DNA from: Alkalibacterium indicireducens
Lineage (GTDB): Bacteria; Bacillota; Bacilli; Lactobacillales; Carnobacteriaceae_A
Direction of reading: 5' to 3'
Assembly (NCBI RefSeq): GCF_039522005.1
Contig: NZ_BAAADA010000147.1
Location: 1-24,083, forward strand
DNA: 24,083 nucleotides
In this document: positions 15,901-22,434 of the stretch, piece by piece
How the letters are laid out: each line of letters opens with the position of its first letter
How positions within the stretch are numbered: the stretch's first letter is position 1
Position numbers and translations under genes: made by a program
The notes under the pieces: generated by a model
Database searches by the model: none
What the model was told of the DNA's origin: nothing
Seen by the model: the letters and a program-made list of their open reading frames with translations, nothing else

Positions 15901-17590
15901 ATGCTTTTAGTGAGCGTACAGCTTCTGCACTTGGTGTGACAAAATACGTGCTCTGCCCCTCATAAATGACGTAACCTGGTTTAGCACCATTCGGTTTTTT
16001 TATCTGGCGAACCTGAACGACATCTACTGGAACAGAAGAAGACAGACGATACTTACTGTAATACGCGGCCAACATACAAGCTTCTTCAATGGTCTTTTTA
16101 CTAGGTTCACTGTCTTCAATAATGACATGAGAACCTGGTATGTCTTTAGCGTGAGCCCACCAATAAGATTTTCTTGCTTTTTTCAGTGTCAGTTCATCAT
16201 TCTGTGTATTATTCTTTCCAACAAGAATTGATGTCCCGTCTGAAGACGTGAAAGCTTCAGGTTTTGACTTCTTCGGTTTCATCTTTTTACTGCTGCGTTT
16301 CTTCAAATACCCGCCATCACGCAGTTCCTGTCTGATGTCATCCAAGTCAGAAATAGAGGCAATAGACAGCTGGGTGAGCAGTGTATCAAAATAAGCCATT
16401 TCTGCTTTCGTGGCAGTAATCTGTTGAGCCAGGTGAACCTTGGCATTCTTTAACTTCTGATATTTAGAGAAATATTTCTGTGCGTTTTCTGCTGGTGTCT
16501 TCTGAGGATCCAGCTGAATCGAGATCATCTGATTTTCTTCATAAAAATTAGGCAAATCTATCTTCTCCTGCCCCTTTTTCACCTCGTGAAGATAGGCAGT
16601 CAGCACTTCACCTTTAACACGTAGTTGATCAGCTTTTTCAGTTTCCTTTAACTCTTTTTCAAGTTTTTTCAGTTTTTTCTCGTTCTTCTGATAAAAGGTA
16701 CTGACGAGTTGAGTCAGGTCATTAGCCTGCTGATTGACCCTGTCCCGCTCACTCTTATCCTGGAAATAACGGTCCATCAAGCTACTCAGGGAATCATAAC
16801 TAATACGCTCTCCTTCAATTGAATGGTAGTCAAAAGGGGTGAAGGTCTCCTTATTGCCATTCTTAATCAATGTCGGTTGAATACGTTCAGGACTGAACAT
16901 CTGCATGAACTGCTGATAAACTGCTTCAGGAGAATCTTCTGTTTGAGTTTCTATACGGTGGACAAGTTCTACTGCCGAATCTTTACCGAATCCTTGCAAG
17001 GTTGACTGGACCCATTTGATCTTATCTTTAGTATTCAATTCTGATACAGGGAAGGGACCATCATAATTAAAGGGGTTATTCTTATGCTGATCGGGTGCCG
17101 GTCGGTACTCAGCGCCAGGCAGCAGAGTCCGGTAAGTATTCTGGCTGGCCGGTACATGTCTGATTGCGTCAATCAACTTGTTATCCGGCGTATTGACCAA
17201 CAGGATGTTACTGTGACGCCCCATTATTTCAACAATAAGAGAAAGGTGTTCCATATCCCCAAGTTCATTTCTGCTCTTGAATGAGAAGACTAGCTGACGA
17301 TCATTTTCTTTCTGAGTAATTGATTCGATAATTGCACCATCTAGGTATTTCCTTAAAATCATGCAATAGTGAGGAGGGCTGTCAGGATTCTCAAAAGGAA
17401 TCGTTGTCAGCTGAACACGGGCATACTGTGGATGGGCAGACAATAGAAGGGACACGTTTTTTCGGTTTGCTCTAATTTTTAGAATAACTTCATTTTCATA
17501 TGGCTGCTGTATTTTAGAAATACGGCCTCCCTCACATATTTCTTTCAGTTCATCCGTGAGGGCATGGACAAATAACCCGTCAAAAGACAT
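15899..17590 (-). CDS. rqcH: RqcH (Rqc2/FbpA family, NFACT domain)
   Basis: RqcH binds stalled 50S-peptidyl-tRNA complexes and recruits tRNA-Ala to add C-terminal alanine tails that mark the chain for degradation. The older name is fibronectin-binding protein A. The start MSFDGLFVHAL at 17590 is chosen because AAAGGAG precedes it and the family begins there; the frame extends 40 codons further with no similarity. Over 563 residues I see the NFACT-N domain, IVEIMGRHSNILLVN, a long coiled coil (roughly residues 290-420) and the NFACT-R domain with SYWWAHAKDIPGSHVII. The Asp-Arg pair shown to be needed in B. subtilis RqcH (D97, R98) is at the same positions here. It stands alone and leftward. 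Confidence 0.93.
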   Translation of the reverse strand: MSFDGLFVHALTDELKEICEGGRISKIQQPYENEVILKIRANRKNVSLLLSAHPQYARVQLTTIPFENPDSPPHYCMILRKYLDGAIIESITQKENDRQLVFSFKSRNELGDMEHLSLIVEIMGRHSNILLVNTPDNKLIDAIRHVPASQNTYRTLLPGAEYRPAPDQHKNNPFNYDGPFPVSELNTKDKIKWVQSTLQGFGKDSAVELVHRIETQTEDSPEAVYQQFMQMFSPERIQPTLIKNGNKETFTPFDYHSIEGERISYDSLSSLMDRYFQDKSERDRVNQQANDLTQLVSTFYQKNEKKLKKLEKELKETEKADQLRVKGEVLTAYLHEVKKGQEKIDLPNFYEENQMISIQLDPQKTPAENAQKYFSKYQKLKNAKVHLAQQITATKAEMAYFDTLLTQLSIASISDLDDIRQELRDGGYLKKRSSKKMKPKKSKPEAFTSSDGTSILVGKNNTQNDELTLKKARKSYWWAHAKDIPGSHVIIEDSEPSKKTIEEACMLAAYYSKYRLSSSVPVDVVQVRQIKKPNGAKPGYVIYEGQSTYFVTPSAEAVRSLKA

Positions 17591-17625
17591 TAAAAAAACT
17601 CCTTTCATTGTACAAAGTCTTCTAT

Positions 17626-17654
17626 AGTATAGCACTTTTTCCGATACATCAACA
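17626..17654 (-). promoter_or_regulatory. Promoter of rqcH
   Basis: On the minus strand, an extended -10 TGCTATACT (17626-17634) has TGTTGA 17 bases upstream (17649-17654). It lies about 36 bases before the ATG and is divergent from the marR promoter. Confidence 0.5.
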
Positions 17655-17669
17655 ATTCTATTAAAAAGA

Positions 17670-17698
17670 TTGCTGAATAGAATAAGGCGTGGTATAGT
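17670..17698 (+). promoter_or_regulatory. Promoter of marR-ECF operon
   Basis: TTGCTG (17670-17675), an exact 17-base spacer, and TATAGT (17693-17698). The predicted transcription start falls inside the adjoining palindrome. Confidence 0.6.
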
Positions 17699-17702
17699 TG
17701 AC

Positions 17703-17718
17703 GTGTACAATTGTTCAC
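17703..17718. promoter_or_regulatory. Probable MarR operator
   Basis: GTGTACAATTGTTCAC is a 16-base palindrome with 14 of 16 positions symmetric. It starts four bases after the -10 box, covering the likely transcription start. Its size and position are typical for autorepression by a MarR dimer. That the regulator encoded directly downstream binds it is an inference. Confidence 0.6.
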
Positions 17719-17749
17719 AGCTTTTTCATTTAAAGAGAGGGGTAATTGA

Positions 17750-18181
17750 ATGGAATCACCAGGCAATACAGATGCGCTGCTAGAAAAGGTCACAGAGCTG
17801 AATCAGCTTTACAAGCAGGTAGCTGAACTGATGCTTCATGAACATGGTCTGTCAAGCTCGGCAATAAATCTGATCAAACTGATCGGCAACGATGAGTACA
17901 CGCTAAAAGACATTACTCAGAAAAGCCGGCTGGATAAATCAACAGTCAGTCGACAGATGAATGCACTTGTCAAAAAGGAATTTGTGACTAAAACCACTGG
18001 AGAAGACAAACGATATGCTTACTTCACACTAACTGATAAAGCCCTGGATGTATTCTCCAATTATCATAAACATCTTGAAGAGAAGTTTGAGTCCATTCTT
18101 TCCGGCTGGACTGAAGAAGAGGTCCATATGCTGACAGTTCTGATCGGGAGGTTGAACCGGAGCATGACCAACCGCATATAA
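17750..18181 (+). CDS. MarR-family transcriptional regulator
   Basis: A 143-residue winged-helix regulator, normal length for MarR. Helical dimerisation segments flank the DNA-binding part: TLKDITQKSRLDKSTVSRQM (helix-turn-helix, about residues 47-66), then LVKKEFVTK and the wing with GEDKRYAYFTLT around residues 84-95. The ligand is unknown. A good SD (AGAGAGGGG) precedes the ATG. It is followed after 28 bases by an ECF transporter S component, so it most likely controls uptake of that transporter's substrate and, through the palindrome at its promoter, its own synthesis. Confidence 0.9.
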   Translation: MESPGNTDALLEKVTELNQLYKQVAELMLHEHGLSSSAINLIKLIGNDEYTLKDITQKSRLDKSTVSRQMNALVKKEFVTKTTGEDKRYAYFTLTDKALDVFSNYHKHLEEKFESILSGWTEEEVHMLTVLIGRLNRSMTNRI

Positions 18182-18209
18182 TAGAATAGGTAAGAGAGGA
18201 GGAAAACGA

Positions 18210-18812
18210 ATGCTAACAAACAAGAAAATGTCTAAACCCCATCGTATCGCCTTACTGGGGATTCTTACTGCAATCATATTGATTCAGAACTTTGTGCCGT
18301 TTCTGGGGAATATTCCAATTCCACCACTCAATCCGACGATCATACATATCACAGTCATCGTTGCAACGTTGACTATGAGTACGACGGACGGAATCATTAT
18401 CGGTGCAGTTTGGGGGATCACTCGAATGATACGTGCCTATACTATGCCGGCAACGCCTCTGGATCTTTTACTTTGGACACATCCAATGATCGCTCTTGTT
18501 CCTAGAATGCTGATCGGACTCTTTACTGGTCTGTCTTATCGTCTGTCACACAGACTGTTACCAAAGAAAGATAAGGTGGCACTCGCCAGTGCGTCGGTCG
18601 TAGGATCTTTTACAAATACAATTTTTGTCCTGTTTTTCATCTATCTCTTTTTTGGAGAAGCTTATGCTCAGGCAATTGATGTAGACATCAGCAATCTGGC
18701 TGGAGCTTTGGCAATCATAGTAGGAACGAACGGGGTAGCAGAAGCCATTGCAGCAGCTATCATTGCACCTCTAGTAACAATACCATTAAGAAAAATCACG
18801 ATGAAAAAATAA
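18210..18812 (+). CDS. ECF transporter S component (substrate-binding membrane subunit)
   Basis: A 200-residue polytopic membrane protein with about six hydrophobic segments: ALLGILTAIILIQNFVPF near residues 14-31, IIHITVIVATLTM, GIIIGAVWGIT, MIALVPRMLIGLFTG, FTNTIFVLFFIYLFFG and ALAIIVGTNGVAEAIAAAII. Size and pattern match the vitamin-uptake S components, which share an EcfAA'T energising module; that module is not in this window. The substrate cannot be named; a vitamin or precursor such as pantothenate or pyridoxine would be in line with related proteins but is a guess. GAGAGGAGG lies well placed before the ATG. Co-transcribed with the MarR regulator and closed by a terminator. Confidence 0.82.
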   Translation: MLTNKKMSKPHRIALLGILTAIILIQNFVPFLGNIPIPPLNPTIIHITVIVATLTMSTTDGIIIGAVWGITRMIRAYTMPATPLDLLLWTHPMIALVPRMLIGLFTGLSYRLSHRLLPKKDKVALASASVVGSFTNTIFVLFFIYLFFGEAYAQAIDVDISNLAGALAIIVGTNGVAEAIAAAIIAPLVTIPLRKITMKK

Positions 18813-18824
18813 TTACTGATAAAT

Positions 18825-18890
18825 GACTCTTCATCTGACGCTTCTCCTTTTACCACTAAGGAAAAGCAGACTGATGAAGAGTTTTCTATT
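18825..18890 (+). terminator. Terminator after the ECF gene
   Basis: ACTCTTCATC (18826-18835) pairs with GATGAAGAGT (18873-18882), with an inner stem CTTCTCCTT / AAGGAAAAG and a TTTTCTATTT tail. The long hairpin also insulates the broken dehydrogenase gene that follows. Confidence 0.75.
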
Positions 18891-18920
18891 TAAATAATAA
18901 GTACTATTGTTTTCAATGTA

Positions 18921-19763
18921 ATGGAAAGCCAATGTGACAACTCAAATAAAAATCCGGAAACTGATTATGGTGGATTGTTTGGATTTGGCAAACTGAATGG
19001 AGACTACCCTGGGGGCCAGGCAGAGTTTCTACGTGTGCCTTATGCAGATCAGAATTCCTTCAAAATACCTGACCAGTCAGTGCCGGACGAAAAAGTACTC
19101 TTCTTATCGGATATTGTTCCTACAGCTTACTGGAGTGTAGAACATTCTGGAGTGAAAGAAGGAGACACGGTCATTGTGCTTGGATCTGGACCTGTCGGCC
19201 TGCTGGCTCAAAAATTCGCCAAGCTGAAAGGTGCAGCACGAGTTATAGCTGTCGATTGTGTGCCTAATCGTCTGGAATATTCAGCCAAGAAAATCGGAGT
19301 AGAAACATTGAACTTTGAAGAAGTCGATCTACCGAGCCTGGCATTGAAAGACATGACCAACGGTGGAGCTGACGTTGTTATTGACTGTGTAGTTATGGAC
19401 GGAAAAGAACGTAAGATCGAGAAAGTAACCAATCTGATTTCTGCTCAAAGAGGGACCACGAGTCCTCTTGAAATGGCGAGTATTGCTGTTAAAAAATTCG
19501 GAACGATCATGGTTACTGGAGTGTACTTGACTCCAGGGTCAAACTTCCCAATCAACAACATCTTCGCCAGTAACATTACATTGAAGACAGGTCAGACGCC
19601 CGTGCCTCATCTCATGCCAAAACTCTATGACATGATAATGAAAGGCGACATTGATCCCAGTTACATCATCACGCATGTCATGCCAATGGAACAAGCGTCT
19701 ACTGCCTATGATCTGTTCGACAAAAAAGAAGACAACAACATTAAATTTGTCCTGAAACCATAA
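18921..19763 (+). pseudogene. 5'-truncated zinc-dependent alcohol dehydrogenase
   Basis: The 280-residue frame matches the C-terminal part of a zinc-type medium-chain alcohol dehydrogenase: MESQCDNSN (the end of the structural-zinc loop), YPGGQAEFLRVP, VKEGDTVIVLGSGPVGLLAQ with the NAD(P)-binding GSGPVG at residues 88-93, and the C-terminal catalytic-fold segments. Family members have roughly 100 more N-terminal residues carrying the catalytic-zinc cysteine and histidine and most structural-zinc cysteines; all are missing. ATG 18921 is an internal methionine with no SD. Just upstream, 18905-18916 read in another frame gives CFQC, which looks like two lost structural-zinc cysteines separated from MESQC by a frameshifting deletion. 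The remaining frame is undamaged, suggesting recent decay. It is almost certainly not a functional dehydrogenase. Confidence 0.85.
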
Positions 19764-19776
19764 TCCGGTCAGGCTC

Positions 19777-19818
19777 AGCCCGCTCTGCGAGGGAACTCAC
19801 CTCTCAGAACGGGTTTTT
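19777..19818 (+). terminator. Terminator after the dehydrogenase remnant
   Basis: AGCCCGCTCTGCGAGG and CCTCTCAGAACGGGTT pair with few mismatches across a short loop and are followed by T-runs. The terminator of the former gene is intact. Confidence 0.75.
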
Positions 19819-19918
19819 ATTCTAGTTATGCTTAATTAACTAAATTATAGTATAGATAAAGGTGTTGAAGTCTACAGGCTTATTCCCTCTCATTATTACA
19901 TAATTCGCTATTTTTTAT
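19819..19918. other. Spacer before the IS element, with an omega-RNA-like trace
   Basis: This A+T-rich spacer holds no gene. Positions 19851-19875 match 21301-21325 (inside the downstream omega-RNA) at 17 of 25 positions, including an identical eight-base block AAGTCTAC, and both are followed by TTCCC. It may be a fossil right end of an older element. TTTAT at 19914-19918 is the flank next to the left end. Confidence 0.35.
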
Positions 19919-19935
19919 CGTGTTGCGACAGAAGA

Positions 19936-20003
19936 CATCCGCTTCTATAAGCGGGTGATGAATGACGCTTGAGCATGCTCAACTGTTTTTTTGTAAAAAA
20001 CAG
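19936..20003 (+). repeat. Left-end hairpins of the IS element
   Basis: Three hairpins run in succession. CATCCGCTT / AAGCGGGTG (19936-19944, 19949-19957) with loop CTAT is the subterminal hairpin expected for Y1 transposase recognition. TTGAGCATGCTCAA (19969-19982) is a perfect palindrome. CTGTTTTTT / AAAAAACAG (19983-20003) has loop TGT. The last may also slow read-in transcription. Confidence 0.7.
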
Positions 20004-20047
20004 ACCTCTTCCTGCAGTTACTTGTCACATAAAGAGATGTGTTCCCC

Positions 20048-20076
20048 TTGATTTAAAGCTCTCTTTAAGGTAATCT
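20048..20076 (+). promoter_or_regulatory. Candidate tnpB promoter
   Basis: TTGATT (20048-20053), 17 bases, TAATCT (20071-20076). The start of transcription would fall near 20083, giving a leader of under 20 bases. Confidence 0.45.
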
Positions 20077-20088
20077 TAACTTAAAGAG
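20061..20088 (+). promoter_or_regulatory. Hairpin overlapping the tnpB SD
   Basis: CTCTTTAAG (20061-20069) and CTTAAAGAG (20080-20088) form a perfect nine-base stem with a ten-base loop. The right arm runs into the SD (AGGAGG, 20087-20092). Transcripts begun upstream could fold it, while transcripts from the promoter at 20048-20076 would lack the left arm. Confidence 0.5.
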
Positions 20089-20099
20089 GAGGGGAATGT

Positions 20100-21242
20100 A
20101 TGTTCAGGTATAAAGCCTATAAATATCGTCTCTACCCCAATGAAAAACAGAAAGCACACATACACAAAACAATCGGATCCGCTCGCTTTGTCTACAATCA
20201 TTTTTTAAATGAATGGACGACGGCATACAAAGAAACCGGGAAGGGCTTATCGTACACTAAATGTTCCGCTGCTTTGACTCAACTAAAAAAACAGTCAAAC
20301 ACGCTGTGGCTTAAAGAACCGGATAGTATCGCCCTCCAGGCCGCTCTGGAACACTTGTCAGATGCCTTTGACAGGTTTTTCCAGAAGAAAAAAGGCTACC
20401 CTGCATTTAAACGGAAGACCCACGGCCGTCAATCGTATACAACAAAATGGACGAATGACAATATTGTGGTGTTAGGGAATAAAATCAAACTCCCTAAGTT
20501 AGGCTGGGTGCGCTTTGCCAAAAGTAAAGACGTCAAGGGCACCATTCAGCGTGCGATTATAAGCAAAACCCCGACGGGAAAGTACTTTGTTTCGGTTGTT
20601 TGTCAAGTTGAAATGATAGCGGAAACAAAATCGGGTGCGGCTATCGGCATTGATCTAGGGATCACTGATTTTGCGGTTCTGTCTACTGGAGTTAAAGAAG
20701 ACAATCATCGCTTTACATCTAAAATGGAAGCCACTCTTAAAAGAGAACAGCGCAAACTCTCCCGTCGCTATGACCAGGCAAAGAAAGACGGCAAAGAGTT
20801 GACGGCTGCCAAGAATTATCAAAAGCAACGCCTTAAAGTCGCTGGACTTTACGAAAAAGTAGCGAATCAACGACAAGATTTCTTGAACAAGCTTAGTACA
20901 ACGCTCATCAAAAACCACGATGTGATCTGTATTGAAGCCCTTGATATTCAAGGAATGAAAAAGAACCGGAAGTTAGCTAAGCAGATTTCAGACGTCTCTT
21001 GGTCTGCCTTTGTCGACAAGCTCACTTACAAAGCTGAATGGCATAACCGCTCTCTGATCAAAGTCAGTCAATGGTTTCCTTCCAGTCAGCTGTGTTCAGC
21101 ATGCGGGCATATCGATGGAAAAAAACCTCTCATCATCAGAGAATGGCTGTGCCCGGCATGCGGCGTGCATCATGACCGAGATATCAATGCGAGCATCAAC
21201 ATTCTAAACGAAGGGCTTAAAACACTGATACAGCCTGTTTAA
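20100..21242 (+). CDS. tnpB: RNA-guided nuclease TnpB (IS200/IS605 family)
   Basis: TnpB is an omega-RNA-guided DNA nuclease, related to Cas12, that cuts at sites next to a short target-adjacent motif and helps its element persist. At 380 residues it looks intact. The N-terminal part (KYRLYPNEKQKAHI, RFVYNHFLNEW) is typical. The split RuvC site is complete: Asp185 in GIDLGITDFA, Glu279 in ICIEALDIQG, and Asp361 in HHDRDINASIN. The zinc ribbon cysteines are C332, C335, C351 and C354 (CSACG, CPACG). The ATG follows GAGGAGGGG at short spacing. Its 3' end runs into the omega-RNA/right-end structure, the usual arrangement. No tnpA accompanies it. All catalytic residues being present argues for activity, which sequence alone cannot prove. 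Confidence 0.93.
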   Translation: MFRYKAYKYRLYPNEKQKAHIHKTIGSARFVYNHFLNEWTTAYKETGKGLSYTKCSAALTQLKKQSNTLWLKEPDSIALQAALEHLSDAFDRFFQKKKGYPAFKRKTHGRQSYTTKWTNDNIVVLGNKIKLPKLGWVRFAKSKDVKGTIQRAIISKTPTGKYFVSVVCQVEMIAETKSGAAIGIDLGITDFAVLSTGVKEDNHRFTSKMEATLKREQRKLSRRYDQAKKDGKELTAAKNYQKQRLKVAGLYEKVANQRQDFLNKLSTTLIKNHDVICIEALDIQGMKKNRKLAKQISDVSWSAFVDKLTYKAEWHNRSLIKVSQWFPSSQLCSACGHIDGKKPLIIREWLCPACGVHHDRDINASINILNEGLKTLIQPV

Positions 21243-21380
21243 CGTAACTAACCGTAGGGACTACGGGGTTAGCCTGGTAAATAAAAGCAACCGCTGATAC
21301 TCTAGAAAAGGCGTATCAAGTCTACTTTGTTCCCAGGAATCGCCCACTTCTAAGCGTGAGCGAAAGTGGGTGTAGTTCAA
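21243..21380 (+). ncRNA. Predicted omega-RNA scaffold of TnpB
   Basis: The 3' region of tnpB folds well. CTAACCGTAG / CTACGG-GG-TTAG (21248-21257, 21261-21272) forms a stem with loop GGA and a GG bulge. CCTGG (21273-21277) pairs with CCAGG (21333-21337), enclosing TGATAC / GTATCA (21295-21300, 21313-21318). The right-end hairpin comes last. In studied TnpB systems the RNA extends from within the tnpB 3' end through the right end, and the next 16 or so bases outside the element act as guide; here that would begin near 21381. The true 5' end of the RNA is unknown. Confidence 0.6.
21341..21372 (+). repeat. Right-end subterminal hairpin
   Basis: CGCCCACTT (21341-21349) and AAGTGGGTG (21364-21372) pair over nine bases with one wobble around a 14-base loop. 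The stem and its TTCTAAGCG shoulder resemble the left-end hairpin, as expected for sites read by one transposase. Confidence 0.7.
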
Positions 21381-21447
21381 TAAACTAAGTCATTTGATAC
21401 GCTTTTGTCGGTTTTGTATCTGATTTGTCATTGCCTGATTCTATTCG

Positions 21448-21477
21448 TTGTGCTACACTTTTTAACAGTGGTATAAT
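21448..21477 (+). promoter_or_regulatory. Promoter of the DUF1510 gene
   Basis: TTGTGC (21448-21453) and a consensus TATAAT (21472-21477) are 18 bases apart, 43 bases before the ATG. The IS element lies just upstream and leaves this promoter intact. Confidence 0.6.
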
Positions 21478-21520
21478 TTACTTAATATCATCAACTACTT
21501 GTTATGGAGGCAACTGAAAT

Positions 21521-22291
21521 ATGAAACAGACACGGACAAATAGAAAGAATAATACACCAAATACACCAAATACACCAAATACACCAAATACACCAAATAC
21601 ACCAAATACACCAAATACACCAAATACACCAAATACACCAAATACACCAAATACACCAAAAGGGCCTAAGAATAATACACCTGAAAAAATCTATTACGGA
21701 ATCATAGCTGTATTGCTGGTCGTGCTGATTGGGATCATGGCATTTATATTCATGAATAGGGAATCTGCGGTCGATTTTGATGCTGATAACGGCACACCTG
21801 AATCTGAAGTCCTTACTGATACTGAAGACGAGGATGAAGACGACTGGGAAGAAGAACCTGCCGAAGAAGATCAGAATAATAATGGTGAAGAAGAAGCCAG
21901 TGATGCTGATGAAGAACTCGTCGATGATTCTGACGATGAGACTGCTGAAGATACAGAAGTCGACTCAGAGGAAGAAGAAGAGAATACATCGGATGAAACC
22001 AGCTATGAAGTTATTGAAAATGCACCGCTGGATGAAAGTCACAATACGAACTACAGTGAAGGGTCAAGCGACCGTGTAGCAATCGCCAATGCTGTATCAT
22101 CTGTGACTGGGCTGAACCAGAGTGATATGATCACCTGGCGTGTAGGGAACAACGGTCCTGGACAAGTCTTTGCAGTCATGTCCGACAGCGGACGCAATGA
22201 TGTGTATCGTGTGCTCCTTCAGTTCGGAGACGGACAGTGGCATGTAACTAGTGTTGAGGAACTTGCGGAAGTCCCTGCAGAATTCAGATAA
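21521..22291 (+). CDS. Membrane-anchored DUF1510 (YrrS-like) protein with Asn-Thr-Pro repeat tail
   Basis: A single-span membrane protein of 256 residues. In order: a basic start MKQTRTNRKN; twelve uninterrupted Asn-Thr-Pro triplets (residues 11-46); a short basic hinge KGPKNN; one transmembrane helix (YYGIIAVLLVVLIGIMAFIF, about 58-77); a long Asp/Glu-rich stretch to about residue 165; and a C-terminal domain matching DUF1510 (DRVAIANAVSSVTGL ... TWRVGNNGPG ... YRVLLQFGDGQWH). By the positive-inside rule the repeat tail is cytoplasmic and the acidic stalk and domain are outside. B. subtilis YrrS has this domain; its exact role is unclear, and an envelope function is inferred from topology. 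ATGGAGGCAAC precedes the start. Monocistronic, with its own terminator. Confidence 0.85.
   Translation: MKQTRTNRKNNTPNTPNTPNTPNTPNTPNTPNTPNTPNTPNTPNTPKGPKNNTPEKIYYGIIAVLLVVLIGIMAFIFMNRESAVDFDADNGTPESEVLTDTEDEDEDDWEEEPAEEDQNNNGEEEASDADEELVDDSDDETAEDTEVDSEEEEENTSDETSYEVIENAPLDESHNTNYSEGSSDRVAIANAVSSVTGLNQSDMITWRVGNNGPGQVFAVMSDSGRNDVYRVLLQFGDGQWHVTSVEELAEVPAEFR
21551..21658 (+). repeat. In-frame tandem repeat, 9 bp x 12
   Basis: AATACACCA is repeated twelve times without a mismatch, encoding Asn-Thr-Pro each time. A further AATACACCT occurs at 21674-21682. Perfect identity suggests recent slippage expansion; a change of one unit adds or removes three residues and keeps the frame. Confidence 0.95.
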
Positions 22292-22319
22292 GTTCTACCG
22301 GTTAATTTAATCGATTACG

Positions 22320-22348
22320 ACCTGCCTGATGAACGGGCAGGTTTTTTT
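22320..22348 (+). terminator. Terminator after the DUF1510 gene
   Basis: ACCTGCC (22320-22326) pairs with GGCAGGT (22336-22342) and runs into seven T residues. Confidence 0.85.
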
Positions 22349-22434
22349 GCTCATAAATATAAGGGAACAGACGCATCTTTTTCGTTTTCATCCGCCTAAC
22401 ATGTTAAAATGATATAAAAGAATAGGAGGCGCCT

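Larger units (their letters stand above)
19919..21380 (+). mobile_element. TnpB-only IS200/IS605-family element
   Basis: The element has a left-end hairpin, one gene (tnpB) and a folded right end with a subterminal hairpin, but no tnpA, so it is an IS1341-type element that needs a Y1 transposase in trans. I place the left edge at C19919, just after TTTAT, because a second left end at 23934 lines up there with the same 17-base distance to its hairpin. The right edge is near 21380, after GTTCAA eight bases past the right-end stem, as in related elements. As usual for this family there are no terminal inverted repeats or target duplications. The edges could be off by one or two bases. Confidence 0.75.

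Noticed and set aside
13851..17710. Recurrent TTGTACAA palindrome (13851, 15843, 17608, and a partial at 17705) as a shared operator
   Set aside because: An eight-base A+T-rich palindrome is expected close to once by chance in this length, TTGTACAAT resembles promoter boxes, and the sites hold no consistent position. Only the longer palindrome at 17703 is kept.
17591..17710. Forty-codon N-terminal extension of rqcH
   Set aside because: It would run through the gene's promoter and SD, and the family starts at MSFDG.
21551..21658. Tandem repeat as a possible CRISPR array
   Set aside because: Units are nine bases, contiguous, without spacers, and in frame within a coding gene; no cas genes are present.
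22397..22406. TAACATGTTA perfect palindrome before the GTPase gene as an operator
   Set aside because: Ten bases, A+T-rich, and no defined promoter around it; could be chance.
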